A stretch of 64,000 nucleotides of DNA from an uncultured Eubacteriales bacterium (GCA_900544545.1 UQVY01000006.1:1-64000), one strand, 5' to 3'; shown: positions 50,748 through 60,308, counted from the first letter of the stretch. The notes: generated by a model from the sequence alone, not told the origin. Translations and numbers: made by a program.

Positions 50748-51830
50748 TCAGTTTATCTTCGCTATGAAACCGAGCTTTCTGTAAACCTTGGAAAGCGTCT
50801 TCCGCGCCGCAAAATATGCCTTTTCCGCACCGATCTTCATCACCGATTCGAGATAAGCCTTGTCGGAGACGATTCTCTTGTGTTCCTCGCGCACGGGACG
50901 AAGCCCTTCTATAACCGCCTCAGCCGTCCTTTCCTTCAATACGCCGTAGCCCGAACCCTCGAATTCCTTTTCGCATTCGGGAATCGGTTTGTCCGCAAAC
51001 TTGGAATAAATCGTAAGAAGATTGCTCACTCCGGGCTTATTGATTTCGTCGAACCGCACCTCCGTTTCGCTGTCGGTAACGGCGCGCCTGAACTTCCTCC
51101 TTATCGAATCCGGCTCCTCGAGAATCGCGACGAACGCGTTTTCGTTTTCGTCGGATTTACTCATTTTCGCGGACGGATCGGCAAGACTCATTATCTTCGC
51201 GCCCTCCTTGGGCATATAACCATCGGGAACCACGAAAGTTTCGCCGTAAACGGAATTGAATCTCTCCGCAAGAGTCCTCGCAAGCTCCAGATGCTGCTTC
51301 TGATCCTTTCCGATGGGAACGAGATCCGTTCTGTAAAGCAGAATGTCCGCAGCCATAAGCACCGGATAATCCATCAAGCCCATGTTTATATTGTCGGCGT
51401 GACGGCGGGATTTATCCTTGTACTGAGTCATTCTGTTCATTTCGCCGACGTAGGATACGGTGTTCAAAGCCCAGCACAATTCCGCGTGCTGAGGAACCTG
51501 CGACTGAATGAAAATCGTGGATTTTTCGGGATCGAGCCCCGCAGCCAGAAACAACGCAAGCGTGGAATAGGTGTTTTTCCTGAAAGCGGAAGGCTCCTGA
51601 CGGACGGTTATCGCGTGCATATCCGCAACGCAGTAAAAACAATCGTAATCGCGCTGAAAAGCCCCGAAATTCCCGAGAGCGCCCAGATAGTTGCCTATAG
51701 TGAGATTCCCCGTCGGCTGAATCGCGGAAAATACGGTTTTCTTCTTCTCTCCGACGGCAGCGGCTTCCTTCCCGACGGCTTTCTTCGGTTCGTCGGCTCT
51801 TTCCGTAATCGCAGTCTTATTTTCTTCCAT
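50748..51830 (-). CDS. trpS: Tryptophanyl-tRNA synthetase
   Basis: A 360-residue class Ic synthetase. The start at 51830 (MEENKTAITE) follows GGGAG. After an unusual 32-residue basic/acidic N-terminal extension comes the HIGH-equivalent PTGNLTIGNYLGAL, then DYPVLMAADILLY and the KMSKS-equivalent AKMSKSDENE. It charges tRNA-Trp. The N-terminal extension is longer than usual. No T-box leader is visible upstream, so control is not by that mechanism here. Confidence 0.96.
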   Translation of the reverse strand: MEENKTAITERADEPKKAVGKEAAAVGEKKKTVFSAIQPTGNLTIGNYLGALGNFGAFQRDYDCFYCVADMHAITVRQEPSAFRKNTYSTLALFLAAGLDPEKSTIFIQSQVPQHAELCWALNTVSYVGEMNRMTQYKDKSRRHADNINMGLMDYPVLMAADILLYRTDLVPIGKDQKQHLELARTLAERFNSVYGETFVVPDGYMPKEGAKIMSLADPSAKMSKSDENENAFVAILEEPDSIRRKFRRAVTDSETEVRFDEINKPGVSNLLTIYSKFADKPIPECEKEFEGSGYGVLKERTAEAVIEGLRPVREEHKRIVSDKAYLESVMKIGAEKAYFAARKTLSKVYRKLGFIAKIN

Positions 51831-51940
51831 TTTTATACTCCCGAGGCGGCACAAAAAAGCCGCCCGTAATCGTTTTTGTCTTTATTTTTAAGTCGTATTC
51901 CCCCGAAAAGATAACCCTCTCCGAAAAAACCGAGAAAAAG

Positions 51941-53167
51941 CTATCTTATCTTTGCGAAACGGGGAACGCCGTCCTCAAACTTAACGCCCGATTCGCCCTG
52001 AATAAGGGGCATAACATAGTCCATAAAGCTCGAATCGATATTCGTTCCGTCGTCCGTTATGTACTTGTCGGGAAGCTTGCTTTCGGTATTGGCCGCCTGA
52101 GAAAGCGGAACCCTTACGTATTCGCATTCGTATTCCTTGCCTTCGGCGCGCCTGAAACCTATCATTACGTCCGTTTCTCCGTTGACCGCGGCTATGACGC
52201 CCTGACGACCGGCTTCCACGGCTTCGGCTATATCCGTTCCGCTCGCAAGATGAGCCGCGCATCTCTGCATAAGACTAAGCTCTATCGCTCTGACCTTTAC
52301 GCCGGGAATCCTGAGCTTTATCTCGTCCGCAAGCATAGCTCCCACTCCGCCCAGCTGAACGTGATTGAAGCTGTCGCGCGAGACGGAATTGAACAGCTCG
52401 ACGATATGCCTTCCTTCCTTATCGTGGATACCTTCGCTCACCGCGACGAATACGTTGTGACGCTCGTTCCAGAGAACCTCCACGCGGCGGCAGAAATCGT
52501 CGAGATCGAAATCTCTTTCGGGAACGTAAATCAGATCCGGTCCCATTCCCTTATGCGCGGCAACCGCACTCGCTGCCGTAAGCCAGCCCGCGTTCCTTCC
52601 CATTATCTCCATAACGACTATCTGTCCGCTCTTGTAAACGCGGCTGTCAAGACTTACTTCCATACAAGTGGTGGCTATGTACTTGGCAGCGCTTCCGTAT
52701 CCCGGGCAATGGTCGGTACCGCTGAGGTCGTTGTCTATCGTCTTGGGAATACCTACTACGTTGCATTCGTAGCCCTTCTTCTGAAGGTACTTGCTGATCT
52801 TATTGCAGGTATCCATACTGTCGTTTCCGCCGTTATAGAAGAAATACCGGACGTCGTATTTTTTAAAGACTTCGAGAATGCGGAGATAATCGGTTTCGTC
52901 GTCCTCGGCGCTTTTAAGCTTGTATCTTATGCTTCCGAGAGCCGACGACGGCGTGGTCTTCAGAAGCTCCATCTCCTCCTCGGGAACCAAAGACATATCT
53001 ATAAACTTCTCTTCAAGCACGCCCGCGATTCCGTAGCAGGCTCCGTAGACTTTAGTTATGTTTTCCTGCCCGAGAGCTTCGGAAAATACTCCGTACGCGC
53101 TCGCGTTGATAACGGAAGTCGGACCTCCGGACTGACCGAAAACCAATGCACCCTTCAGATTTTTCAT
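51941..53167 (-). CDS. pfp: Diphosphate-dependent 6-phosphofructokinase
   Basis: A 408-residue PFK. The donor-site signature GGNDSMDT and the catalytic PKTIDND (lysine instead of the glycine in ATP-PFK PGTIDND) mark a PPi-using enzyme. MEIMGRNAGWLTAAS is the fructose-6-phosphate site. It converts F6P and PPi to F1,6BP reversibly, saving ATP in anaerobes. It has its own consensus promoter and AAGGAG before the ATG. Confidence 0.93.
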   Translation of the reverse strand: MKNLKGALVFGQSGGPTSVINASAYGVFSEALGQENITKVYGACYGIAGVLEEKFIDMSLVPEEEMELLKTTPSSALGSIRYKLKSAEDDETDYLRILEVFKKYDVRYFFYNGGNDSMDTCNKISKYLQKKGYECNVVGIPKTIDNDLSGTDHCPGYGSAAKYIATTCMEVSLDSRVYKSGQIVVMEIMGRNAGWLTAASAVAAHKGMGPDLIYVPERDFDLDDFCRRVEVLWNERHNVFVAVSEGIHDKEGRHIVELFNSVSRDSFNHVQLGGVGAMLADEIKLRIPGVKVRAIELSLMQRCAAHLASGTDIAEAVEAGRQGVIAAVNGETDVMIGFRRAEGKEYECEYVRVPLSQAANTESKLPDKYITDDGTNIDSSFMDYVMPLIQGESGVKFEDGVPRFAKIR

Positions 53168-53219
53168 TACAGGACTCCTTTACCGCTATTCGGCGCGGCA
53201 AATCATATTATAATTTATA

Positions 53220-53248
53220 ATTATACGAAATAAAACGAGCCTTGTCAA
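53220..53248 (-). promoter_or_regulatory. pfp promoter, perfect sigma-A consensus
   Basis: Minus strand: TTGACA (53243-53248), exactly 17 bp, TATAAT (53220-53225). Confidence 0.92.
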
Positions 53249-53400
53249 GTATTACGCGCAAAGCCGACCGCATACGAAGCGCATACGACAAAAAAAGACG
53301 ATTTCCGACGGGGGAAAAACTCTTTTCGGACGCCTGCTTATGACTTGTTAATACGCTATCGAAATCGTGCTTTATAGCGGGGGTTTTTACGGACGCGCAT

Positions 53401-53429
53401 TTGACAAATGCCGTAAAAGCCTTTATACT
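53401..53429 (+). promoter_or_regulatory. Promoter of the aminotransferase gene
   Basis: TTGACA (53401-53406), 17 bp, TATACT (53424-53429). The transcript would have a 5' UTR of about 240 nt that contains the mini-hairpin array at 53474-53590. Confidence 0.88.
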
Positions 53430-53473
53430 TGATAAGGAATCGTGTAAAAGAGCGCAGGAAGATAATAAGAGGA

Positions 53474-53590
53474 TTATCGGAAGATAAGCAATTATCGTCA
53501 TAAATTATCCGAAGATTTAAAGATTATCGAAAGATAAAGATTATCCGAAAATAAAAAGTTATCGAAAGATAAGAAATTATCGGAAAGGAA
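53474..53590 (+). repeat. Seven-copy mini-hairpin repeat in a 5' UTR
   Basis: TTATC occurs at 53474, 53492, 53505, 53524, 53541, 53559 and 53577. The best copies read TTATC-GGAA-GATAA or TTATC-GAAA-GATAA: five base pairs capped by a GNRA-type tetraloop. Other copies are degenerate versions. Spacing is 13-19 nt, mostly 17-19. Confidence 0.75.
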
Positions 53591-53677
53591 AGATTCCTCG
53601 GTCGCCCGAACGATTCACCTCAACGAACGTAAGTCGGCGCAAAGCCGCATATTACAAAAATACAAGGAGAACTATAT

Positions 53678-54868
53678 ATGTATTCCGAAAAAATGGCTGC
53701 TCTCGGCAAAAAGCGTTCGGCTATAAGAGAGCTTTTCGAGTATTCACAGACGCGTAAACGCGAAATAGGCAACGATAAGGTATTCGATTACAGCATAGGA
53801 AATCCCAGCGTCCCCGCTCCCGCAATCGTAAACGAAACGCTCGTCGATCTTATCCGAAATACGGATTCCGTGCTTCTTCACGGCTACACAAGCGCACAGG
53901 GCGACGCCGAAGTCAGAAGGACCGTCGCGGATTATATCGGAAAAACCTTCGGCGCGGAAGCCGACGAAAACCGCATCTATATGACTACGGGCGCGGCTGC
54001 GGCTCTTTCTATCTGCTTCAACGCTCTCTGCACCGGAAACGACGAGATAATTACATTCGCTCCGTATTTTCCCGAATATAAGGTCTTTATCGAAGGCGCG
54101 AACTGCCGCCATATCGTCGTTAAACCCGACGAAAAACTTATGCCCGACCTCGACGCTCTCGAAAAAGCCATAAATATGCACACAAAAGCCGTGGTTATCA
54201 ACTCTCCCAATAATCCGAGCGGAGTTATTTACGGAGAAGAAGTCATCAAGGCAATCGCTGCTCTTCTCGAAAGAAAGTCCAAAGAATATTCCCACCCGAT
54301 TTTCATCATCGCCGACGAACCTTACAGAGAACTCGTTTACGATAACAGAGAGGTTCCTTATATTCCGAATTATTACGAGCATACGATCGTTTGCTATTCC
54401 TTCTCGAAGGTATGGTCCATTCCGGGCGAAAGAATCGGTTATATCTTCGTAAGTCCGCGTATGAAGGAGGCTGCGGATATTTTCGCGGCGGTATGCGGAG
54501 CCGGACGCTCTCTCGGTTACGTATGCGCGTCGAGCCTTTTCCAGAGACTCGTTATGCGCTGCATAGGAACGGTGGGCGATACCGAAACCTATAAAATCAA
54601 CAGGGATATCCTCTATAACGCTCTCACCGAATACGGCTTCCGCTGCGTTCACCCGGACGGCGCGTTCTATCTCTTCGTAAAAGCTCCCGTCGAGGACGCC
54701 TCGGAATTTGCCGAAGAAGCAAAAAAACGCGAACTCCTTATCGTTCCCGCGGACAGCTTCGGCTGCCCCGGATACGTAAGAATCTCTTATTGCGTGACGA
54801 AAGAGCAAATCGAGAATTCTCTCCCCGCGTTCAAAGACCTCGCAAAGCACTACGGACTTATCGGATAG
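53678..54868 (+). CDS. Pyridoxal-phosphate aminotransferase, class I/II
   Basis: A 396-residue fold-type I PLP enzyme. GAAAALSICFNALCTGNDEI starts the cofactor cup, NSPNNPSGV is the conserved asparagine loop, IIADEPYRELVYDN holds the pyridine-binding aspartate, and the Schiff-base lysine lies in SFSKVWSIPGERIGY. The C-terminal GYVRISYCV binds the substrate carboxylate. Aspartate aminotransferase-like; the exact amino acid is not fixed by sequence. AAGGAG precedes the ATG, and a long structured leader precedes that. Confidence 0.9.
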   Translation: MYSEKMAALGKKRSAIRELFEYSQTRKREIGNDKVFDYSIGNPSVPAPAIVNETLVDLIRNTDSVLLHGYTSAQGDAEVRRTVADYIGKTFGAEADENRIYMTTGAAAALSICFNALCTGNDEIITFAPYFPEYKVFIEGANCRHIVVKPDEKLMPDLDALEKAINMHTKAVVINSPNNPSGVIYGEEVIKAIAALLERKSKEYSHPIFIIADEPYRELVYDNREVPYIPNYYEHTIVCYSFSKVWSIPGERIGYIFVSPRMKEAADIFAAVCGAGRSLGYVCASSLFQRLVMRCIGTVGDTETYKINRDILYNALTEYGFRCVHPDGAFYLFVKAPVEDASEFAEEAKKRELLIVPADSFGCPGYVRISYCVTKEQIENSLPAFKDLAKHYGLIG

Positions 54869-54922
54869 TTTAAACTTAATCGGAATTCCGAGAATCCGAA
54901 CCATTTATAAAACGACGATCGG

Positions 54923-54951
54923 AAAGCGAAGGATTCGTTCCTTCGCTTTTT
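54923..54951 (+). terminator. Terminator of the aminotransferase gene
   Basis: AAAGCGAAGGA (54923-54933) with TCCTTCGCTTT (54939-54949), continuing into T residues. Confidence 0.92.
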
Positions 54952-55100
54952 CCTTTGATTTTTTACGAAATTCCGTTGCTTTTTACGGAAAAGGATTTTT
55001 TGCAGACGATTACGCAAAGCGATTTTACGTCGGGTACGATTTCGGACGAGGATTTTTAGTCGGTTACGGATTATAGGAAACGCAACCGCGGAAATTAACG

Positions 55101-55146
55101 AAAAAACGCGGAAACTACGGGAAAATCCCGCAAAATCCGCATTTTT
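55101..55146 (-). terminator. Terminator of the polyamine operon
   Basis: Outer stem GCGGA (55108-55112) with TCCGC (55136-55140), inner stem CGGGA with TCCCG, followed on the minus strand by GTTTTTT. The 54952-55100 stretch holds only short degenerate repeats of the form GATTTT...CGGTTACG. Confidence 0.75.
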
Positions 55147-55197
55147 ATTATTCGTTTAAATCCGTTTCAATCGGCAGAGAAATTCGTCCTCGTACTC

Positions 55198-56556
55198 TTA
55201 TTTCGAAATCTTGCGGCGGGACGCGCTCTTGTTTTTGGAGGAAGCGACGACGCCTATGACTATCGCAACGACGGCAACTACGCCGAGAACTACGAGAATC
55301 AGAGTAAGCAGACTGTTTCCGTGAGATTTTACTCTTTCGAGCATCGAGAAAAGCTGACTTTCGCTATCGCCGAAATCCTTCATAACGCCCATAGGCATCG
55401 TACCGTTGAAATAACGCACTTCGTCGGCAAAGAATTCGTCGGGATCGTATTCGTTATCCGAAAGAATGCTACGGACTTCTTCGGAGGACGAGAGAATCTC
55501 CTTCTTTATGCCCGAAGTATAGCCTATCGAAATCATATTCTTAACCGCAACTTCGGGCTTGTTCATATATTCTATGAAAAGCTTGGCGGCTTCGGCGTTG
55601 GGAGCGTTTTTGGTGATTACCCAGCCGTCGAACCAGATATTGGAACCCGATTCCGGAACGTAATAGCCCAGCTTCCTTCCGGACTTGGCGGCCTCTTCTA
55701 TCGCGTAGACGGCGTCGCCCGACCAGGCAAGATCGAGATACGCGTTTCCGGCAATGACTTCTTCCTTATCGAAATCGACGCTGTATAAAACCTTCTGAGC
55801 CTTCTGCTCGGTAAGTACGTCTTCTGCCGCGTCGATAAGAACCTTGTCGGTAGAATTGATAAGCTCGACTACGGTTTTGTCCTTAAAATCTTCGGGAAGC
55901 CTGTCGTTCTCTTTCAGATACATAACAGCGGCTACGTAAATGTCGCGGACGCTGTCCTTCATATAAATCTTTCCGACGAGATTCTGATTACCGGCTTTGT
56001 TCCAGAGGACTCCCCAGCCCTCTTTAAGGTCGTTTTCGGTAACCACTTCCGTGTTATAGAGGATTCCGAGAGTTCCCCACATATACGGAACGAAATAGTC
56101 GCGCATATTGACCTTCTCTCCGCCGACGGTCATATCTCCGAAGGTTTCGTCTATCGTTTTGACGAAAAGAGGTTCGATATCGTTCCAGAGAGCTTCGTTC
56201 TCTTCGGCAGTTCCTATCTTCTGAAGCTTATCGGCTTCGAGAAGCTTCTGAATCGCATACTCGGAGGGCGCAAGCATATCTATCGACGAAGAATTCATAA
56301 CCTGAGTCAGCATTGCTTCGTTCGTATCGTAAGTCCTGTAATTGACCTTGATATCCTTGCCCGTTCTTTCCTTGTAAAAATCAACGAAAGCCTTGAAATT
56401 CGTTTCGACGAGTTCTTCGTCCATATAGTCCGCCCAGTTCACGATGTTGAGCGTAGGTACTACGGGAGTGGCTGCGTTTACGGTCTGAGCCGCGGGGACG
56501 AGAATAAACGCTGCGAGAGCAAGCAGCGCAAGAACAAAAACGGTTCCTTTTTTCAT
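55198..56556 (-). CDS. potD: Spermidine/putrescine-binding protein PotD, with C-terminal membrane anchor
   Basis: A 452-residue polyamine-binding protein. It has an N-terminal signal sequence (VFVLALLALAAFILVPAAQTVNA) without a lipobox cysteine. The mature part carries LNIVNWADYMDEELVETNF, then APSEYAIQKLLEADKL, and AYLDLAWSGDAVYAIEEA, as in PotD. Unusually, the C-terminus ends in a hydrophobic helix (LLTLILVVLGVVAVVAIVIG) and a basic tail, which would tether it to the membrane in place of a lipid. It is the last gene of the XRE-potABCD operon; AAGGAG precedes the ATG. Confidence 0.93.
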   Translation of the reverse strand: MKKGTVFVLALLALAAFILVPAAQTVNAATPVVPTLNIVNWADYMDEELVETNFKAFVDFYKERTGKDIKVNYRTYDTNEAMLTQVMNSSSIDMLAPSEYAIQKLLEADKLQKIGTAEENEALWNDIEPLFVKTIDETFGDMTVGGEKVNMRDYFVPYMWGTLGILYNTEVVTENDLKEGWGVLWNKAGNQNLVGKIYMKDSVRDIYVAAVMYLKENDRLPEDFKDKTVVELINSTDKVLIDAAEDVLTEQKAQKVLYSVDFDKEEVIAGNAYLDLAWSGDAVYAIEEAAKSGRKLGYYVPESGSNIWFDGWVITKNAPNAEAAKLFIEYMNKPEVAVKNMISIGYTSGIKKEILSSSEEVRSILSDNEYDPDEFFADEVRYFNGTMPMGVMKDFGDSESQLFSMLERVKSHGNSLLTLILVVLGVVAVVAIVIGVVASSKNKSASRRKISK

Positions 56557-56622
56557 CTTTTACTCCTTTATTTCGGTGTATTTTTCTTTGTATATATGCT
56601 CCGTCCTGACGAACGGGATATA

Positions 56623-57456
56623 TCAGTCCTGAGATTTCCTTATCGCCTTGTTGACCTTGGCGATACGGGCGGCGTCGTTCTTCTTCTTGAGATTGACGAG
56701 AAGAATAACGCCGAGAACGACTACGAAAATTACGGAAAACAACGCAAGCCAGAAGGGTTGAAGCCCGCCTTTTATCGCGTCGCCGTAAATATAAGTGCTG
56801 AGAGTGTCTATACTCGTGGTCGCGCCTTTGTTTATCTGGGTTATGATGAAGTCGTCCATCGAAAGCGTGAAAGCCATCACGAATCCGCTGACTATTCCGG
56901 GGGAGATTATCGGGATCATAACCGAGAAGAGAGCCTTTCCGGGCGTAGCCCCGAGATCGAGAGCCGCTTCATAGACGTTGGGATCCATCTGCACGAGCTT
57001 GGGCATAACCGACAGAACTACGTAGGGAGTACAGAAAGCCGTATGAGCTATTATAAGCCGGACGTAGCCTTCGGGAAGCCTTATCGCATTGAAAAACAGA
57101 AGCAGCGAAACCGCCATTACTATTTCGGAATTGATGACGGGAAGCTGATTTACGCCCTCGACGACGCGGCGGGCTTTCTTGCTCATATGAAAAATCCCGA
57201 TAGCCGCGCACGTCCCCATAAACGTAGATATGACCGAGCTTATCGCGGCGATTATCAGAGTGTTCTTAAGAGCGTTTATAAGAGCCGCGGGAGGATTGGT
57301 GAAAAGCGTAACGTACGAATCGAAGGTGAACGAATCGAACACGAATCTCGAATTCCCCGAAAAGCTGTATACGATTACGAACAGCAGAGGAAGGTACATA
57401 AACGCGAGAACCAGACCGATGAAAAGGTCGGCAAACAGCTTCTTCCAGTTTACCAT
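56623..57456 (-). CDS. potC: Polyamine ABC transporter permease PotC
   Basis: A 277-residue permease with six membrane helices. The binding-protein-dependent transport EAA loop is YEAALDLGATPGKALFSVMIPIISPGI. GGAGG precedes the ATG inside the end of potB, which it overlaps by seven bases. It pairs with PotB to import spermidine or putrescine. Confidence 0.93.
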   Translation of the reverse strand: MVNWKKLFADLFIGLVLAFMYLPLLFVIVYSFSGNSRFVFDSFTFDSYVTLFTNPPAALINALKNTLIIAAISSVISTFMGTCAAIGIFHMSKKARRVVEGVNQLPVINSEIVMAVSLLLFFNAIRLPEGYVRLIIAHTAFCTPYVVLSVMPKLVQMDPNVYEAALDLGATPGKALFSVMIPIISPGIVSGFVMAFTLSMDDFIITQINKGATTSIDTLSTYIYGDAIKGGLQPFWLALFSVIFVVVLGVILLVNLKKKNDAARIAKVNKAIRKSQD

Positions 57457-58256
57457 AAGTTCTTCGCCTCCTTCTGCGTCGCGTTGAATTTATTCATAAA
57501 GAAGTTGGATATGAGAACGAACGCAAGCATTACGAGGGACATAACGCTGCCTACCCCGTAGATACTGTGCATAAACTTCTCGTAGATACTGTCGCCGAAA
57601 AGCACGATCGTCGCGCTGCCCGAAAGAAACGAGCTTATCGAAAAGGTCGATATCGTCGGTATGAAAACCATCGTTACTCCGCTGATTATCCCGGGGACGG
57701 AAAGCGGAAGAACGGTTTTGAGAAAGACGGTGGCGTTATCCGCGCCGAGATCCTGAGCTGCCTCTATATAGCTCTTGTCTATACCCGTGAGCGTGGTCGT
57801 AAGCGGCATTATCATATACGGAAGGAAGTTGTATACGAGACCGATTATGAGAGTAGCCGTTCCGAGTTCGAAATCCATTTTCCTGAAAAGAGCCTGAGTC
57901 GCAAGCGTCCTTATAAGAAAGTTAACCCACATCGGAAGCACGAGAATCAGCATAAGCATAGACTTCGAGTGATACTTCGATATGAAATACGCGACCGGAT
58001 AGCCGATAAGCAGACACAAAGCCGTCGTTAAGAATCCGATGACTACCGAATTCAGAAGAACCTTCATATTCTGCGATTCCCTGAAAAAAGAGACAAAATT
58101 CCCGAAGGTAAAGCTACCGTTGGCGATAAAGGCGTTCACGAGAATCATAACGAGCGGCATTACCACGAAAAGCAGCAGAAACAATACGTAAGGATAGGCA
58201 AGATACTTCCTCGGAAGCCCCATTCCTTTCGCGCGGCTATTCTTTTTCCTTTTCAT
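57450..58256 (-). CDS. potB: Polyamine ABC transporter permease PotB
   Basis: A 268-residue six-helix permease. The EAA loop is YIEAAQDLGADNATVFLKTVLPLSVPGI. AGGAGG precedes the ATG, and the gene overlaps potA by 20 bases. It is the partner of PotC. Confidence 0.93.
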   Translation of the reverse strand: MKRKKNSRAKGMGLPRKYLAYPYVLFLLLFVVMPLVMILVNAFIANGSFTFGNFVSFFRESQNMKVLLNSVVIGFLTTALCLLIGYPVAYFISKYHSKSMLMLILVLPMWVNFLIRTLATQALFRKMDFELGTATLIIGLVYNFLPYMIMPLTTTLTGIDKSYIEAAQDLGADNATVFLKTVLPLSVPGIISGVTMVFIPTISTFSISSFLSGSATIVLFGDSIYEKFMHSIYGVGSVMSLVMLAFVLISNFFMNKFNATQKEAKNLW

Positions 58257-59727
58257 CGGTTACCTCCTCGGGAAGCGGCTCTACGATTATCTTTTCGGGA
58301 GCGACTCTTATTCCCACGCGGTCGCCTTTGAGCCAGTCGTCTTCGGTATCCACGAAAAAGTCGTAGTAATTGTCCGTCCTGACGACGCACTGATAATAGC
58401 TGCCCTTATAAATAGAGTTGACGACCGTCGCGCCGATAATTCCGTCGTCCTCGTCGTCGAAAAGCTCCACATCGTCGAAATCGATCGAAACGCGTACTCT
58501 CGTTCCCTCCGGAAGCGTGCTGTTGCAGGGGAAATCCTCGCCGCATATCTCGACTTTTCCGTCGCCCGTCATAACCGTGTCTATCGTGTTGATGACTCTC
58601 GATTTGTGCATAATATGCAAATCGTTGGGCTTGATATACAAGCCTATCGTTTCCCCGACGATACATTCGACGTTGTCGTGAATGAGAATCTCGCTCCTGT
58701 CTTCGTCGAAAATAAGCGCGGTCGTCTGGTAGTGGTCACCCTTGAAAACGCAGGAGATAACCTCGGCCTTCATCATTACGCTCTGGTTGTCTTCCTTAAG
58801 GATATAAACGTCCTCCGGTCTTATGATAACGTCGATAGGCTCGTTGAATTTAAAGCCCTTGTCCACGCATTCGAACTTCTGCCCGCAGAATTCCACGAGA
58901 AAATCCTTTATCATAAAACCGCTGAAAATGTTGCTTTCGCCTATAAAGTCGGCGACGAAAGCGTTCGCAGGCTCGTCGTAAACCTTCTGCGGAGTCGCTA
59001 TCTGCTGAATCTCTCCGTTCCTCATAACGATAATCGTATCGGACATCGTAAGAGCCTCTTCCTGATCGTGCGTAACGTAAATGAAAGTGATGCCCAGCTC
59101 CCTGTGCATATTCATAAGCTCGATCTGCATATCCTTTCTCATTTTAAGGTCGAGCGCGCCCAGAGGTTCGTCGAGAAGAAGGACCTCCGGCTCGTTGACG
59201 AGCGCCCGCGCAATCGCGACTCTCTGCATCTGTCCGCCCGAAAGACTGTTTACGTTCCTGTATCCGTAGTCCTCCAGATCCACGAGCTTCAGAGCCGCTT
59301 CGACCTTATCCTTGATCTCGGCTTTGGTGAGCTTACGGTAATTCTCGTAAACGTCGCCCTTCTTGTCCGTATAGGTCGTTCCGTCGGGAACGTACTTGAG
59401 TTTAAGACCGAAAGCGATGTTGTTGAATACGGTGAGATGAGGGAAAAGCGCGTATCTCTGGAAGACCGTGTTTATGGATCTTCTGTACGGAGGAATCTTC
59501 GTTATGTCCTCGCCGTTAAAGAAAATCGAGCCGGACGTCGGAGCTTCGAAGCCCGCTATCATTCTGAGCGTAGTGGTCTTACCGCAGCCGGAAGGCCCCA
59601 AAAACGTAACGAATTCTCCTTTCTTTATGGAAAAACTTACGTTCTTTACGACAGGTTTGTCGTCGTAGCTTTTGCAGACGTTTTTAAGTTCGATTATCTT
59701 CGTGGAATTGTCCTTTTGTGCAGTCAT
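58237..59727 (-). CDS. potA: Polyamine ABC transporter ATPase PotA
   Basis: A 496-residue ATPase starting at 59727 (MTAQKDNSTKIIEL) after GGAG. Walker A is GPSGCGKTTT, the signature is NSLSGGQMQRVAIARAL, Walker B is VLLLDEPLGALD and the switch is VTHDQEEAL. The C-terminal TOBE region is duplicated compared with the 350-380-residue PotA norm: a second INTIDTVMTGDGKV-type segment extends it by about 120 residues. This longer form is seen in Clostridia. Energises PotBC. Confidence 0.94.
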   Translation of the reverse strand: MTAQKDNSTKIIELKNVCKSYDDKPVVKNVSFSIKKGEFVTFLGPSGCGKTTTLRMIAGFEAPTSGSIFFNGEDITKIPPYRRSINTVFQRYALFPHLTVFNNIAFGLKLKYVPDGTTYTDKKGDVYENYRKLTKAEIKDKVEAALKLVDLEDYGYRNVNSLSGGQMQRVAIARALVNEPEVLLLDEPLGALDLKMRKDMQIELMNMHRELGITFIYVTHDQEEALTMSDTIIVMRNGEIQQIATPQKVYDEPANAFVADFIGESNIFSGFMIKDFLVEFCGQKFECVDKGFKFNEPIDVIIRPEDVYILKEDNQSVMMKAEVISCVFKGDHYQTTALIFDEDRSEILIHDNVECIVGETIGLYIKPNDLHIMHKSRVINTIDTVMTGDGKVEICGEDFPCNSTLPEGTRVRVSIDFDDVELFDDEDDGIIGATVVNSIYKGSYYQCVVRTDNYYDFFVDTEDDWLKGDRVGIRVAPEKIIVEPLPEEVTDEKEKE

Positions 59728-59741
59728 CTTCGGTCTCCGTA

Positions 59742-60275
59742 TCAGAAATTGGAGGGCGTGGCGATCCACATTATCCTTGCGACGCCCCGTCCGGTATTTA
59801 CGATAGTGTGACGGTATTTTCCGTCGATATAGAAGGAATCGCCTTTACGGGCTTTGTATTCCTTGGTCTCGGTCCTGACGATTACCCGCCCCGAAAGAAC
59901 GTATCCGAATTCCTCCCCTTCGAAGGGATCGCGCGTTTCGCTCTCCGCGCCTTCGGCAAGCTCGACTATTATCGGCTCCATTTCGTTCTTCTGCGAATTG
60001 GGAATGAGCCACGTCTTGGTACAGCCGTCGTTCTCCGATACGAAATAATCGGACGGCGTGAACACGACCTGAACGTCCGACTCCGAAGCGAAAAACGCCG
60101 CCGGCGTTACTCCGAGAACGTTGAGTATGTCTATGAGCGTGGCTATGGACGGCGACGAAACGTCGTTTTCGAGCTGAGAAATGTATCCCTTGGTCAACTC
60201 GCACCTGTCTGCGAGTTCCTCCTGCGTCAGTCCTAACTGAAGCCTTATTCGTTTAATTCTCGCGCCAATATTCAT
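59742..60275 (-). CDS. XRE-cupin transcriptional regulator (PuuR-like)
   Basis: A 177-residue regulator. The start at 60275 (MNIGARIKRIRLQLG) is chosen from the usual XRE beginning; AGGGGGG lies about 14 bases upstream. The helix-turn-helix occupies 5-60 (LTQEELADRCELTKGYISQLEN). The C-terminal cupin (about 105-175) has GEEFGYVLSGRVIV and KGDSFYIDGKYRHTIVNTG with the metal/ligand histidine. Such regulators often sense polyamines or related amines and repress uptake and catabolic genes. It is the first gene of the pot operon, 14 bp from potA. Confidence 0.88.
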   Translation of the reverse strand: MNIGARIKRIRLQLGLTQEELADRCELTKGYISQLENDVSSPSIATLIDILNVLGVTPAAFFASESDVQVVFTPSDYFVSENDGCTKTWLIPNSQKNEMEPIIVELAEGAESETRDPFEGEEFGYVLSGRVIVRTETKEYKARKGDSFYIDGKYRHTIVNTGRGVARIMWIATPSNF

Positions 60276-60308
60276 TATTCGTCTTTTTGCCCCCCTTGAC
60301 AGCAAAGA

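Noticed and set aside
51831..51940. T-box leader upstream of trpS
   Set aside because: The gap is too short and has no T-box sequence or specifier hairpin.
58606..59811. 401-codon plus-strand frame opposite potA
   Set aside because: Shadow of potA; composition is Arg/Val/Phe-rich in the way of complementary frames, and there is no RBS.
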